Source: Burkholderia savannae (GTDB taxonomy: Bacteria; Pseudomonadota; Gammaproteobacteria; Burkholderiales; Burkholderiaceae). Taken from it: a stretch of DNA of 64,000 nucleotides. Location: assembly GCF_001524445.2 (NCBI RefSeq), contig NZ_CP013418.1, positions 2,108,001 to 2,172,000 of the forward strand. The letters are read 5' to 3'. The notes beneath the pieces are model-generated. The model did no database searches. It saw nothing but the letters and a program-made list of their open reading frames with translations, and had not been told where the DNA came from. How positions within the stretch are numbered: the first letter of the stretch is position 1; the number at the start of each line of letters is the position of its first letter. The translations under genes and the position numbers were made by a program. Of the stretch, positions 55,855 to 63,790 are shown in pieces.

Positions 55855-55870
55855 CTTTATGCGCATAAAG
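55855..55870. promoter_or_regulatory. parS partition site, copy 3
   Basis: CTTTATGCGCATAAAG is a perfect 16 bp palindrome directly after the parA stop codon and 8 bp before parB. It is therefore inside the parAB operon. Confidence 0.92.
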
Positions 55871-55878
55871 GACCCTGA

Positions 55879-56943
55879 ATGAAACCCTCTCAATTCGCCA
55901 AAGGCTTCCAAGCGCGCCCCGACATCACAACCAGCGAAAAGCGCACGGCGCTCGACCGGCTCAACGCGATCGATGGTCTCGTCAAGTCCGACCCAGCCGC
56001 ACCCGCTGCTCCCGCCAGCAAATCATCGAAGAAAAACATTCCTGTCACCATCGTCGAAACGCCTCCTACAGATCCGGCCGACGAATCGAGCCACTATCGC
56101 ACGTGGCGAATCGAGAATCGCTATCAGCCCGGCCAGGTGATCGAACTGCCGCTCAAGACGATCAAGCCGAGCCCCTTCAATCCTCGGCACTTTTATCTGA
56201 AATCGTCGATCGCGGAACTTGCCGTCAATCTGGCAAAGCAAGGGCAGCAGCAAGCAATTCACGTCATCCCCGATTACGACAATCCCGGCTCCTACTTCGT
56301 CAGCGACGGCGGCCGCCGCGTCCGTGCGCTGAAGGAAGCGAACAAGGAATCGGTCAAGGCAATCGTCATCGATCTGCCGATCGGCATTCAGAGCTACAAG
56401 CTCGGCTACGACCTCAACGTCCAGCGCGACTCGCAAACGGTCTTCGACAATGCGATCGTCTGGAAGCGCTTTCTCGAGGAAAAGTATTTTCACAGCCAGA
56501 AGGAACTGGCCGAGCATCTCGGACTCGACGAATCGACGGTCGCCGTCGCGCTCTCGATCGGCAAACTGCCCGAGGCCGTGATGCAGGAGATGGTGGCGCG
56601 CCCGGATCGCTTTGGTTCGAACATGGCGTATCAAGTCGGCCGATACCATACGGCGCGAGGCACCGACTCAACGCTGCGCCTCATCAACAAGATCCTGTCC
56701 GATGATCTCAGCACCCGCCAGGTGGCCGACATCGTGAAGGGAAGGGCGACCTCGCAGGAAAGCCCGAAGCCCGCGAGCCGGCAACGATATGCGCAACGGC
56801 ACGAGATCAAGCTAAACGGCGTATCGGTCGGCGATCTGAAGTCGTACGGCGAAGATCGACTGGAACTGCGGCTGCGCGGCCTGACGCGAGAAAAGCGGGA
56901 CGAAATCCTTCAGCAACTCGAGCGGATGCTGTTGTCGAACTGA
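55879..56943 (+). CDS. parB: ParB partition protein
   Basis: The 354-residue protein has the ParB/Spo0J core: IELPLKTIKPSPFNPRHFYL, FVSDGGRRVRALKEAN (CTP-binding region; the usual GERR reads GGRR) and a helix-turn-helix near EKYFHSQKELAEHLGLDEST. A linker and a C-terminal dimerisation segment (RLRGLTREKRDEILQQLERM) follow. It binds the parS palindromes and spreads. It is co-transcribed with parA and followed by a strong terminator. Confidence 0.95.
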   Translation: MKPSQFAKGFQARPDITTSEKRTALDRLNAIDGLVKSDPAAPAAPASKSSKKNIPVTIVETPPTDPADESSHYRTWRIENRYQPGQVIELPLKTIKPSPFNPRHFYLKSSIAELAVNLAKQGQQQAIHVIPDYDNPGSYFVSDGGRRVRALKEANKESVKAIVIDLPIGIQSYKLGYDLNVQRDSQTVFDNAIVWKRFLEEKYFHSQKELAEHLGLDESTVAVALSIGKLPEAVMQEMVARPDRFGSNMAYQVGRYHTARGTDSTLRLINKILSDDLSTRQVADIVKGRATSQESPKPASRQRYAQRHEIKLNGVSVGDLKSYGEDRLELRLRGLTREKRDEILQQLERMLLSN

Positions 56944-56960
56944 ACGCGTGAGTCAAAAAG

Positions 56961-56988
56961 AAACGGGGCCCAGCGGGCCCCGTTTTTT
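56961..56988. terminator. Strong two-way terminator between parB and repA
   Basis: An 11 bp stem AAACGGGGCCC / GGGCCCCGTTT with a three-base loop has T runs on both strands. It can end transcription of parAB from the left and of repA from the right. Confidence 0.9.
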
Positions 56989-57036
56989 GTTGCTCGTTAC
57001 CGAAGAAGTCGAATCCGCGAATCGATCGACAATCGC

Positions 57037-58419
57037 TCAAGCCGCGCGAGATTGGCTGAGCGTAAAGGCAAGCAGATCGCCGTCGGTCGGTTCGCCCCAA
57101 GTCTTTTGAGCGAGCCAGTCGAAGAAGGCCGTTTCGACGAGCTTCGACTCGAGCCCGCGCCGGCACCAATCGTCGCGCAGATGCGAGCCCAGCGCGGGCA
57201 ACACGTCGGATTCGAACGACTCGCGCGCAACCTCCCGCTCCGCGTCGCCTTGCTCCTCGTACAGCTGTTTCGCTTCCTTGCGCCGGTACGCGTCGTACTC
57301 GCTGCGCAGACGCGCCTTCGGATCGTCCGCTTGCCCGGCGTTGGCCGCCGCCGCAGCAGCGGCCAGTTTGCCGCTGCCTCCGAGCGGAGGCGTTTCGACC
57401 GTATCGACGGGCGGCGCATATCCCTTCTTCAGCGCGTCCTTGAAGAGGGCGGGCGCGCTGCGAATAGGCGGCAACGTCGTGCTGCGCACCCGCTGCTCGG
57501 TCAGTTGGAGCGCCGCGCGAATCCGGTTTTCCTCGTTGTCCGCGTAAAGCGTTTGCGCTTCCTTCAGTGGAATGCCAATCTTCACCATGCGGTCGACGAG
57601 CGTGCTGTCGAACACGTTCGGATGCTCGTCGAGGGCGAGCATCGGCTGCTTTCGCTCCGACACGCGGAACTGGATCTCGGCGACCCGGCGCCCTTCGCGA
57701 TGCTCGACCAGTTCGACGAAGATGTTCGTCACGGCGTTCACCTCGGCGATCGCCGGACGCAGGTAGTCCCGCTTGAAATACTTGTATTCGCGCTTCGCCT
57801 CGTCGCCCGCTTCGGTATCCGGCGTGCCCGACAGAATCGGCCGCCACCATTCCCAAGGCTCGCGCATCGTCAGATGGCTCGGGTTCGTCAGATAGCGCAC
57901 GCAGATTTCGTACAACGCAAGCCCCGCGCTGCTGCGCAGTTGGCTCTGGAATTGCAGGCTCAGGCGCGCGTACTGCACCGGGTCGAGCAGCTTTTTCTTG
58001 ATCTTCGGCGCGAACGAGAATTCAACCCACACGCGCCGCGTCGCCGGATCTTCGAGAATTTCGGCGTCGGCGATCAGCGTGGAGATCCCCCATTTCCGGC
58101 CGGGCTTCTGGCTCGATGTGCCGGTACTCCATTCGACCTGCACCGACACCATGCGTCGCAAGTGCTCCTTGACGAGCGCCGTGTCGTTGGAGTCGAACGC
58201 GGAGTTGGCGACGATGTCCGACAGCAGCGCGCGATAAGTGTCGCCGGAATCGTCGGCTTGCTGGGCGACCGCAAGCAGCACGTTGAACAGCTTGCGAGTC
58301 AGCAGGGTGATCTTGCCGTTCTTCGGCTGAATTGCGATTGCCTCGACGGCCTTACGCAATTCGGCGGAACTAGCACTCACCACATCCACATCGGTTTTCT
58401 TGGCGCGCTTGGTGGCCAT
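57037..58419 (-). CDS. repA: Plasmid-type replication initiator RepA
   Basis: The 460-residue initiator resembles the RepA of Burkholderia secondary chromosomes. A Lys-rich N-terminus is followed by winged-helix regions of plasmid Rep type (ITLLTRKLFNVLLAVAQQ, YARLSLQFQSQLRSSAGLAL, EYKYFKRDYLRPAIAEVNAV) and a charged C-terminal tail. It should bind the iterons in 58487-61076 and start replication of this replicon. An upstream in-frame ATG at 58494 is possible. I chose 58419 because MATKRAKK looks like a true N-terminus. Neither has a ribosome site, which may keep expression low. CTCACC boxes just upstream suggest self-repression. Confidence 0.92.
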   Translation of the reverse strand: MATKRAKKTDVDVVSASSAELRKAVEAIAIQPKNGKITLLTRKLFNVLLAVAQQADDSGDTYRALLSDIVANSAFDSNDTALVKEHLRRMVSVQVEWSTGTSSQKPGRKWGISTLIADAEILEDPATRRVWVEFSFAPKIKKKLLDPVQYARLSLQFQSQLRSSAGLALYEICVRYLTNPSHLTMREPWEWWRPILSGTPDTEAGDEAKREYKYFKRDYLRPAIAEVNAVTNIFVELVEHREGRRVAEIQFRVSERKQPMLALDEHPNVFDSTLVDRMVKIGIPLKEAQTLYADNEENRIRAALQLTEQRVRSTTLPPIRSAPALFKDALKKGYAPPVDTVETPPLGGSGKLAAAAAAANAGQADDPKARLRSEYDAYRRKEAKQLYEEQGDAEREVARESFESDVLPALGSHLRDDWCRRGLESKLVETAFFDWLAQKTWGEPTDGDLLAFTLSQSRAA

Positions 58420-58486
58420 GCGTCGGGTCGGAGGAGAAGTTTCCGGAAGGATAGCGTCTGTGGTGATGTGCGTCCAGAACGGCTTG

Positions 58487-58668
58487 CTCACCATATGCGG
58501 TGAAGCTCGGCGATTTGCGCTCGCTCACCCGAGCGAGCTCCCGTATAGGCTCACCGGTCCAAAATTCGATCATCCCCGACTCACCTTTGCGCGCCGCGGC
58601 AGGCACCGAGAATGCCGGCTTTTTCTCGCGCACGTTTCGCGGCGCGGCTGTTCCCGTATCGTCTCACC
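58487..58668. promoter_or_regulatory. Five CTCACC boxes before repA, probable RepA operator
   Basis: CTCACC starts at 58487, 58524, 58550, 58580 and 58663, the last two followed by TTT and TC as in the main iterons. They cover the expected repA promoter. Binding of RepA here would repress its own gene, as many iteron plasmids do. No binding data support this. Confidence 0.6.
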
Positions 58669-59024
58669 TCAAATCCTGTCGCGAAATTGCTACGACGAAT
58701 TTTCTGTGCGCGCGCGTTTCCGCGGCCGGCGCGCGGTGCCGAATCGGAAAGCAGCGCACAGGCGGCCGGCTTCGATGTCGGCCGAGTCACCGCCCGGGAT
58801 GGCGCCGGACCATCCGTCGGGCAAACGGCTACCGAAGAGTTCAGGCGTCATGTATGTGCATATGCGGACTCGCAGGACGTCAGCCTCGGATCTTTGGGCG
58901 TTGAGGTCCGACTGACGCCGGCAGACGACGCGGAGCCCGCCCAAGCGACGCGCTTGAGCGGTTTTGCCGAGCCCGCCCGTACGGAACGGGCATCGGCGCC
59001 AGCCCTCGACGTAAATGACTGACG

Positions 59025-59743
59025 CGTGAGCAGCTGAAGACGATTTGACTCACCGCAATCACGCGAGCGCCCGTGCGATCGGACAAGTGACCGCAGCCGA
59101 TCGCGCGTGACCTCGAGCATGGCACGTCACCACGCTCAGCCACCGCCGATGCAAACGACGTCCGTCAACGCATGGCGCACATTAGGACGTCGCAGGTCGA
59201 CAACGTGAGCGTGCACGTCTTCGCTCGCCTCACCCCTCGCAATGCGACATGCACGAAAAAGCACCATCCAAGAGATATACGAGCCGCCGCCGGCGTCACG
59301 AACGCAAGCCTCTTCGTCCGCGCTGCAATCAGCCCGAAGCCGTGAGCGTGAGCGCCTCCAGACCGAATCGACTCACCCGAAATCCCGGCAAACGTGAGCG
59401 GATCGGACGTTTCGAACTAACCGAATAGCCCTACGAGGACCAAACGTGAGCCGCAACGGGTTGCTTCGACTAACCGACAGATCAGCAGGACGCAGCCGCC
59501 GGCGAATGGGGCGGCGTCCGCCGGCAGACGTCGAGACCGGCAATTACCATCCAAGACGCGCGACGTGAGCGACCAGCAACCGATGCGCCTCACCCCAAGC
59601 CGGTCTCGGAGCACGTCGATCGATATCCGAATAATCCCGCCGCCGGACTGCCGCTGCCCAAGCTGGGCAACGCGAACGGTCAATTCCACCGTTCGTTGGC
59701 GCCCGCCAGGCGACGTGAGTTCGCCTTGCCGCAGTGGCTCACC
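59025..59743. repeat. Bipartite repeat family CGTGAGC-N17/18-CTCACC
   Basis: Seven elements of 30-31 bp start at 59025, 59204, 59347, 59393, 59445, 59564 and 59714. Each has CGTGAG(C/T) on the left and CTCACC (CTAACC at 59417 and 59470) on the right, with 17-18 bp between. The two halves are inverted copies of the iteron core, centred 23-24 bp apart. All lie outside the main iteron array. Confidence 0.85.
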
Positions 59744-60145
59744 ATCGGCACCGGCGGTGCTCTTCCACGCAGCATCGAACCAAACGATACCGATCCACAT
59801 CAGCCGCAGACGTACGACACCGAAATGCGGCATGAACTGCCGGCGCCCATTCGTCCTCACCCGAATCGACTCCCCCGAACCAACCCGCGGCAACGTCCTG
59901 CTCGCGGCGCTCCCGCCAAAGAAATAGCTCGAGCAAGCACGCTCCGACTCGCCCAAACCCAAACACCGCCTCGCAGCGACCAACTCACTGTGCGCCGCAG
60001 GCAGCCAAAGCGAACGTCCGCATTTGACTCGCCTCACCGCCCCAAACGTCGTCGTTTTCTACCGCCCGCCGCCCTTCGGCAGGCCCGTCGAACGGATCTG
60101 AAAGAGATATTTCCCTCGTCGCCGGTCCCGCCATTCAGGCCTATT

Positions 60146-61076
60146 CCCGAAAAAGCTCACCGTTCAAATCCATCGAGCTCATCGACGATCGTTGCCACAG
60201 GACCAGCACATGGGCGATCGACGGCATTCAGCCCCCGTAAAGTCTCACCTCAAGCCGACTTTCGTCCGACTAGATAACGCACCGGATACTCCCGAAAAGC
60301 CTCACCATCGCATTCGAATGGCAAAAAACATAACTACATCAAGTAGTTACGAAACATGGCTGAGACGCCAGTCGAAATCTTCTTCTCCCGAATTCCCTCA
60401 CCTTTACCAAAGCGGGCTGATGCCGCTCGCGCGACGCCATTTCCCGAAAATCCTCACCTTTGATGAAAAGCGGGCACGTGAACAGCGCTCGCCCGCCAAT
60501 ATCCACGGGCGTTCGCGACCAAGTAGGCGTCAACTTCTCCCGAAAAAGCTCACCTTTACCAAATCTCGGGAGCATTCCTGGTCCTGAAAAAGCTCACCTC
60601 GAGTTCAATCGACGCCATCGCATCAAACGCCCGAATACCCTCACCTTTGGCGGCAACCCTAGTTCCTGGGTCGACGAAGGTTTCCCGAAAAACCTCACCT
60701 TTGGCACATTTCAGGCTCGGAAGCCCCGCCGGACGGGCCTTTACAGGCGCTCCTTCCCGGAAACGCTCACATCAAAACAGGCTGGAATCCCGAGAAATCT
60801 CACCTATGCCCCAACTTTGCTTAAAAGAAGGGCAGAATCGCTACCTCGCACCCATCCCGAAAAGCCTCACCTGTGGCCACCCAACTGTGGACAGATCGAA
60901 TCAGGCTCCACGCGGCTTCACCATCGCAGAGCCCCTGAAAAACCTCACCTTCGGAAATTTCTTCTGTGGGAAACTGTCCTGAACCCGCTCACGATCTTTC
61001 CTGCATCGGCTCACGCTGATCCCCGAACCCCATCACGTCGGCTCCCGAAAATTTTCACCTCATATCCCGTATAACT
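60146..61076. repeat. Iteron array, consensus CCCGAAAANNCTCACCTTT
   Basis: At least 13 same-direction copies start near 60146, 60232, 60291, 60387, 60443, 60539, 60583, 60630, 60684, 60756, 60789, 60856 and 60934. Weaker copies follow at about 60980-61076. The best match the 19-base consensus fully (60443, 60539, 60684). Spacing varies from 33 to 96 bp. These are the probable RepA binding sites that build the initiation complex. Confidence 0.92.
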
Positions 61077-61414
61077 TCACCTTATCGGCCGCAATCCCTT
61101 GCTGGGCAAGGCTTCCCCGTGGCGTTAACGTTTTTAACGAAGGTTCAAGGGTGTTTACTTCTAATACTCTCAAGACGCCCCCGACGAGTTTTCCACAGAA
61201 CCCCCTTGAGCCTCCAGAAAAGCCTCGAGAACCGCAGCGCCCAGCACGTGAAACAATTGCCGTTATTCGGGCCCTATCCGGTAATCTTTTAAAAACATGG
61301 GCTTAATGACGATTCTTCGCTTTGTTTCACGGATGTAGGACATCAACGTGAGCAAAAGGACTCGAGATTTCCCAACCCCGCTTCAGCAGTAGCAAAAGTA
61401 CAACAAGCAGATCA

Positions 61415-61459
61415 AAAACGTATTGAAACAAACGTGTTTCGTTATGATTGATACGTTTT
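61415..61459. promoter_or_regulatory. Nested inverted repeats in front of the kfrA-like gene
   Basis: Outer arms AAAACGTAT (61415-61423) and ATACGTTTT (61451-61459) enclose inner arms GAAACA (61425-61430) and TGTTTC (61435-61440). They end 17 bp before the gene. KfrA proteins of plasmids repress their own promoter through such repeats, so this is the likely operator. Confidence 0.65.
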
Positions 61460-61476
61460 GATTTAGCACAACGACC

Positions 61477-62664
61477 ATGACGCTCGATGAGATCCGGCAA
61501 ACCATTCGCGAAGAACTCGATGCGTTGCGCGCATCCGGCGCCCGTCGGCAAGAACTGTCGCTACACGCATGCAAGCGGTTGTTCTTCGATCTCGGCATCC
61601 GCCCGTCCGCCGCGAACGTCCGTGATCTGACCCAGACCGGCAGCGCGAGCGACATCCCGAAGGACATCGACTACTTTTGGGAACGCATTCGTGCGGCGTC
61701 CAAAGTCAGGCTCGAGGGCGCTGCTTTGCCGAAGGCCCTCGAAGAAAAGGCCGGGGCACTGCTCGGCACGCTATATGAAGAGGCATTGAAGCAGGCGCGG
61801 GAGAGTCTCGATGTCGAGCGGCAGCAGGCTAGCGAGGACGTAGCCGCCGCTGAACAGAAATATCGCGACGCGCTGATTCGCCAGGAAGCGCTTGAAAACG
61901 CGCTTGGCCGGAGCGACGCGCGCGCCGAGCAATTACAGAATCGGTTGACCGAAGTCGAGGTGCAGCTGGCGTCCGCGTCGACGCAAGGCCTAGTCCATCA
62001 GGATTCGCTGCAGGGCTTGATCCATCGAATGGAAAACGAAAACGCGCTGCTGAATCAGCGCCTCGAAACCGAGCAAGGCCAAAACGCCGCGCTGCGCGAG
62101 CGCATCGACGCGCTGCACGCGGAGCTGCGCGAGAACACCGAGCACTACGCACAGCAGATCAAGGACGCGATCGCGGAAGCCGAGCGGCGCGTGAAGCCGA
62201 TGCTCGTCGAGCTCGATTCCTTGCGCAGCATGGCGTCGACTTACCAGCAGGGGTTGCGTGACGTCAACCGCAAGGAATTCGATTTCCTGCAGCAATTGAG
62301 TACCGCCAAGGCGCGCGCGGACCGGCTCGACGCGCAGTTGAAAGAGCAAGGCGACGAATTGGCCGACGCGGTCAAGGAAGTCGAGGTATTGCGGGCCAGT
62401 CAGGGCATGACGCCCGAGATTGCCGCTCTGATTCAGCGTCTGGCTGACGCCGGGAGTCTGGATGCAGCGGCGTTCGACGCGATCGGCACATCACTGGATC
62501 AGCACGTGTCGCTGCCGGCGCGCTGTCCGAATTGCGGCGACGGCGAACCCGAGCTGTCACACGACGCACGCGGCTACGAATTGCTCTGCCCAGAATGCGA
62601 GCACACGTCGGGAGCGCGGTCGTCGCGCTTTGCGGCGGCCGCGTATTTCGCCCGGAAGCGGTGA
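61477..62664 (+). CDS. KfrA-like DNA-binding coiled-coil protein with C-terminal zinc ribbon
   Basis: The 395-residue protein begins with a KfrA-type DNA-binding domain (about residues 1-120; RRQELSLHACKRLFFDLGIR and VRDLTQTGSASDIPKDIDYF). A long coiled coil rich in Glu, Gln and Ala runs from about 115 to 310. The C-terminus has an added zinc ribbon: CPNCGDGEPEL and, about 20 residues later, CPECEHTSG. Plasmid KfrA forms nucleoprotein assemblies that support partition and represses its own gene. The zinc ribbon is not part of the KfrA I know. Position beside the origin fits a role in origin organisation. Confidence 0.85.
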   Translation: MTLDEIRQTIREELDALRASGARRQELSLHACKRLFFDLGIRPSAANVRDLTQTGSASDIPKDIDYFWERIRAASKVRLEGAALPKALEEKAGALLGTLYEEALKQARESLDVERQQASEDVAAAEQKYRDALIRQEALENALGRSDARAEQLQNRLTEVEVQLASASTQGLVHQDSLQGLIHRMENENALLNQRLETEQGQNAALRERIDALHAELRENTEHYAQQIKDAIAEAERRVKPMLVELDSLRSMASTYQQGLRDVNRKEFDFLQQLSTAKARADRLDAQLKEQGDELADAVKEVEVLRASQGMTPEIAALIQRLADAGSLDAAAFDAIGTSLDQHVSLPARCPNCGDGEPELSHDARGYELLCPECEHTSGARSSRFAAAAYFARKR

Positions 62665-62685
62665 CGGCATGCGTCCGGATTTCTC

Positions 62686-62728
62686 AAACGTGAGGAAATT
62701 CGGGAGTCGAAAGGTGAGCGTTTTCGGG
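62686..62728 (-). repeat. Two reversed iterons between the kfrA-like and recombinase genes
   Basis: Read on the minus strand, 62710-62728 is a perfect copy of the iteron consensus and 62686-62704 is a close variant (CCCGAATTTCCTCACGTTT). The starts are 24 bp apart. They lie 1.6 kb outside the main array and in the opposite direction, in an 82 bp gap between convergent genes. Confidence 0.85.
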
Positions 62729-62746
62729 GGGTGAAAAATCCCGGCT

Positions 62747-63790
62747 TCAAGCCTGGCTTGACGCGGCAGGCGCATCATCGGTGAGCGGCTCGGCGTCGGG
62801 CAGCGCACTTGCGAGGTTCTCTCGCCAGTTTCTCCATGCGCGGTGCAGCCGGTTCGACGATATCGGCTGCGCGAATCCCAGCCACTGCCCGACTTTCTCC
62901 GGATCGACGCCGTTTTCGAACAACTCGGCCGCGAACGTGTTGCGCAGCGTTTGCGGACTGGCGCGCGCGGTGCGGGATTGCGCGATGTCCGCCGCGTCGA
63001 TGATCGCGTCGACCGCACGCAGCATCGTTGCCTTGTGCATTGGCCGGCCGGATTGGGATGCGGGAAAGACGAGTTCGCCCGGAATGCCGCAGCGTTGGCG
63101 TTCGACGAGCCACGCGTCGAACAGCGCGATCGCGAACGATGCAAGATGTGTTTCGCGTGTGAATTCCGGCTGGGTCGCCGGGATCGTCAGCATCGTCGTT
63201 CCAAGTTTCACGCAACTAATCGTGAGCGTGCGCGCCTCGCCGGTTTTCAATCCGCCGCCGAGGAACGCGGCGATGAGCGCGCGATCGCGGCGCTCCTTCC
63301 AGAGCGCCGCGCCCATCGCCGGCAGCGGGGAAAACAGATACGCGAGCAGCGCCGCGCGTTCGGCCGGCGCAAGGAAACTGGTTGGTTCATTGTCTCGCGC
63401 GCTACGCCAAGTTGCTTCGCCATCCTGAGCGATGAAGCGAGCAGGATTCGTCGAGCCCAGCTCGCTCTTGCGCACGTGGTCGAGCACGCGCTCGATCAGC
63501 CTCAAATAGCGGACTCTTTGCGTCTTCTTGATCGGGAGTTCGCCGACGAAGTGGGCGATCGTCTCGGTGTCGACCGTCGCGAGGTTTTTCTGTCGTTTTG
63601 CGAGCCAGCCGAGAAACGCGCCCCACTGCGCGCGATAGACGTCGGCCGACGAACGGCGAAATTCCTGGGCGGCCAGCCATGCGTCGAACGCGGTGTCCGG
63701 ACGGTTGAGCCAATCCGACGTGTCGCGATCGAACAGATCGCTCGGGATGTCGGGCGGCGATGTGGGGCTCGTCAAGGTGGGCAGCGACAT
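62747..63790 (-). CDS. Tyrosine-recombinase homologue with degenerate catalytic site
   Basis: The 347-residue protein has the two-domain plan of XerC/integrase proteins: a SAM-like core-binding domain (AFDAWLAAQEFRRSSADVYR, then WGAFLGWLAKRQKN) and a catalytic-type domain. The usual catalytic residues look altered. The first Arg is Lys in FLGGGLKTGEARTL. The H-x-x-R box is QTLRNTF with Gln for His. The second His position is LGF, and the C-terminal Tyr region reads NRLHRAW without a Tyr. It therefore probably binds DNA without cutting it. It is convergent with the kfrA-like gene beside the origin. The start at 63790 is the first ATG before recognisable sequence. Confidence 0.8.
   Translation of the reverse strand: MSLPTLTSPTSPPDIPSDLFDRDTSDWLNRPDTAFDAWLAAQEFRRSSADVYRAQWGAFLGWLAKRQKNLATVDTETIAHFVGELPIKKTQRVRYLRLIERVLDHVRKSELGSTNPARFIAQDGEATWRSARDNEPTSFLAPAERAALLAYLFSPLPAMGAALWKERRDRALIAAFLGGGLKTGEARTLTISCVKLGTTMLTIPATQPEFTRETHLASFAIALFDAWLVERQRCGIPGELVFPASQSGRPMHKATMLRAVDAIIDAADIAQSRTARASPQTLRNTFAAELFENGVDPEKVGQWLGFAQPISSNRLHRAWRNWRENLASALPDAEPLTDDAPAASSQA

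Larger units (their letters stand above)
58420..61476. other. Origin of replication region of the second chromosome (oriC2)
   Basis: 3 kb without a convincing gene between repA (leftward) and the kfrA-like gene (rightward). It contains CTCACC boxes next to repA, bipartite elements (59025-59743), a same-direction iteron array (60146-61076) and then an AT-rich stretch (about 61120-61470). The last has GTTAACGTTTTTAAC-like sequence and a one-mismatch DnaA box TTTTCCACA at 61189-61197. This order, with iterons flanked by an AT-rich unwinding element, is what iteron-controlled origins show. Open frames across it do not look like protein. Confidence 0.85.

Noticed and set aside
59417..60037. 206-codon minus-strand frame in the origin region
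   Set aside because: It runs through the bipartite repeats, has no family resemblance and is flanked by similar meaningless frames. I treat the area as non-coding.
60146..61076. The iteron array as a possible CRISPR
   Set aside because: Repeats are 19 bp, imperfect and separated by 14-77 bp of irregular spacers. There are no cas genes, and repA lies next to them.
61245..61255. CACGTGAAACA, a partial match to the chromosome-1 type parS (TGTTTCACGTGAAACA)
   Set aside because: Only the right part matches, so ParB of chromosome 1 is unlikely to bind. It is probably chance.
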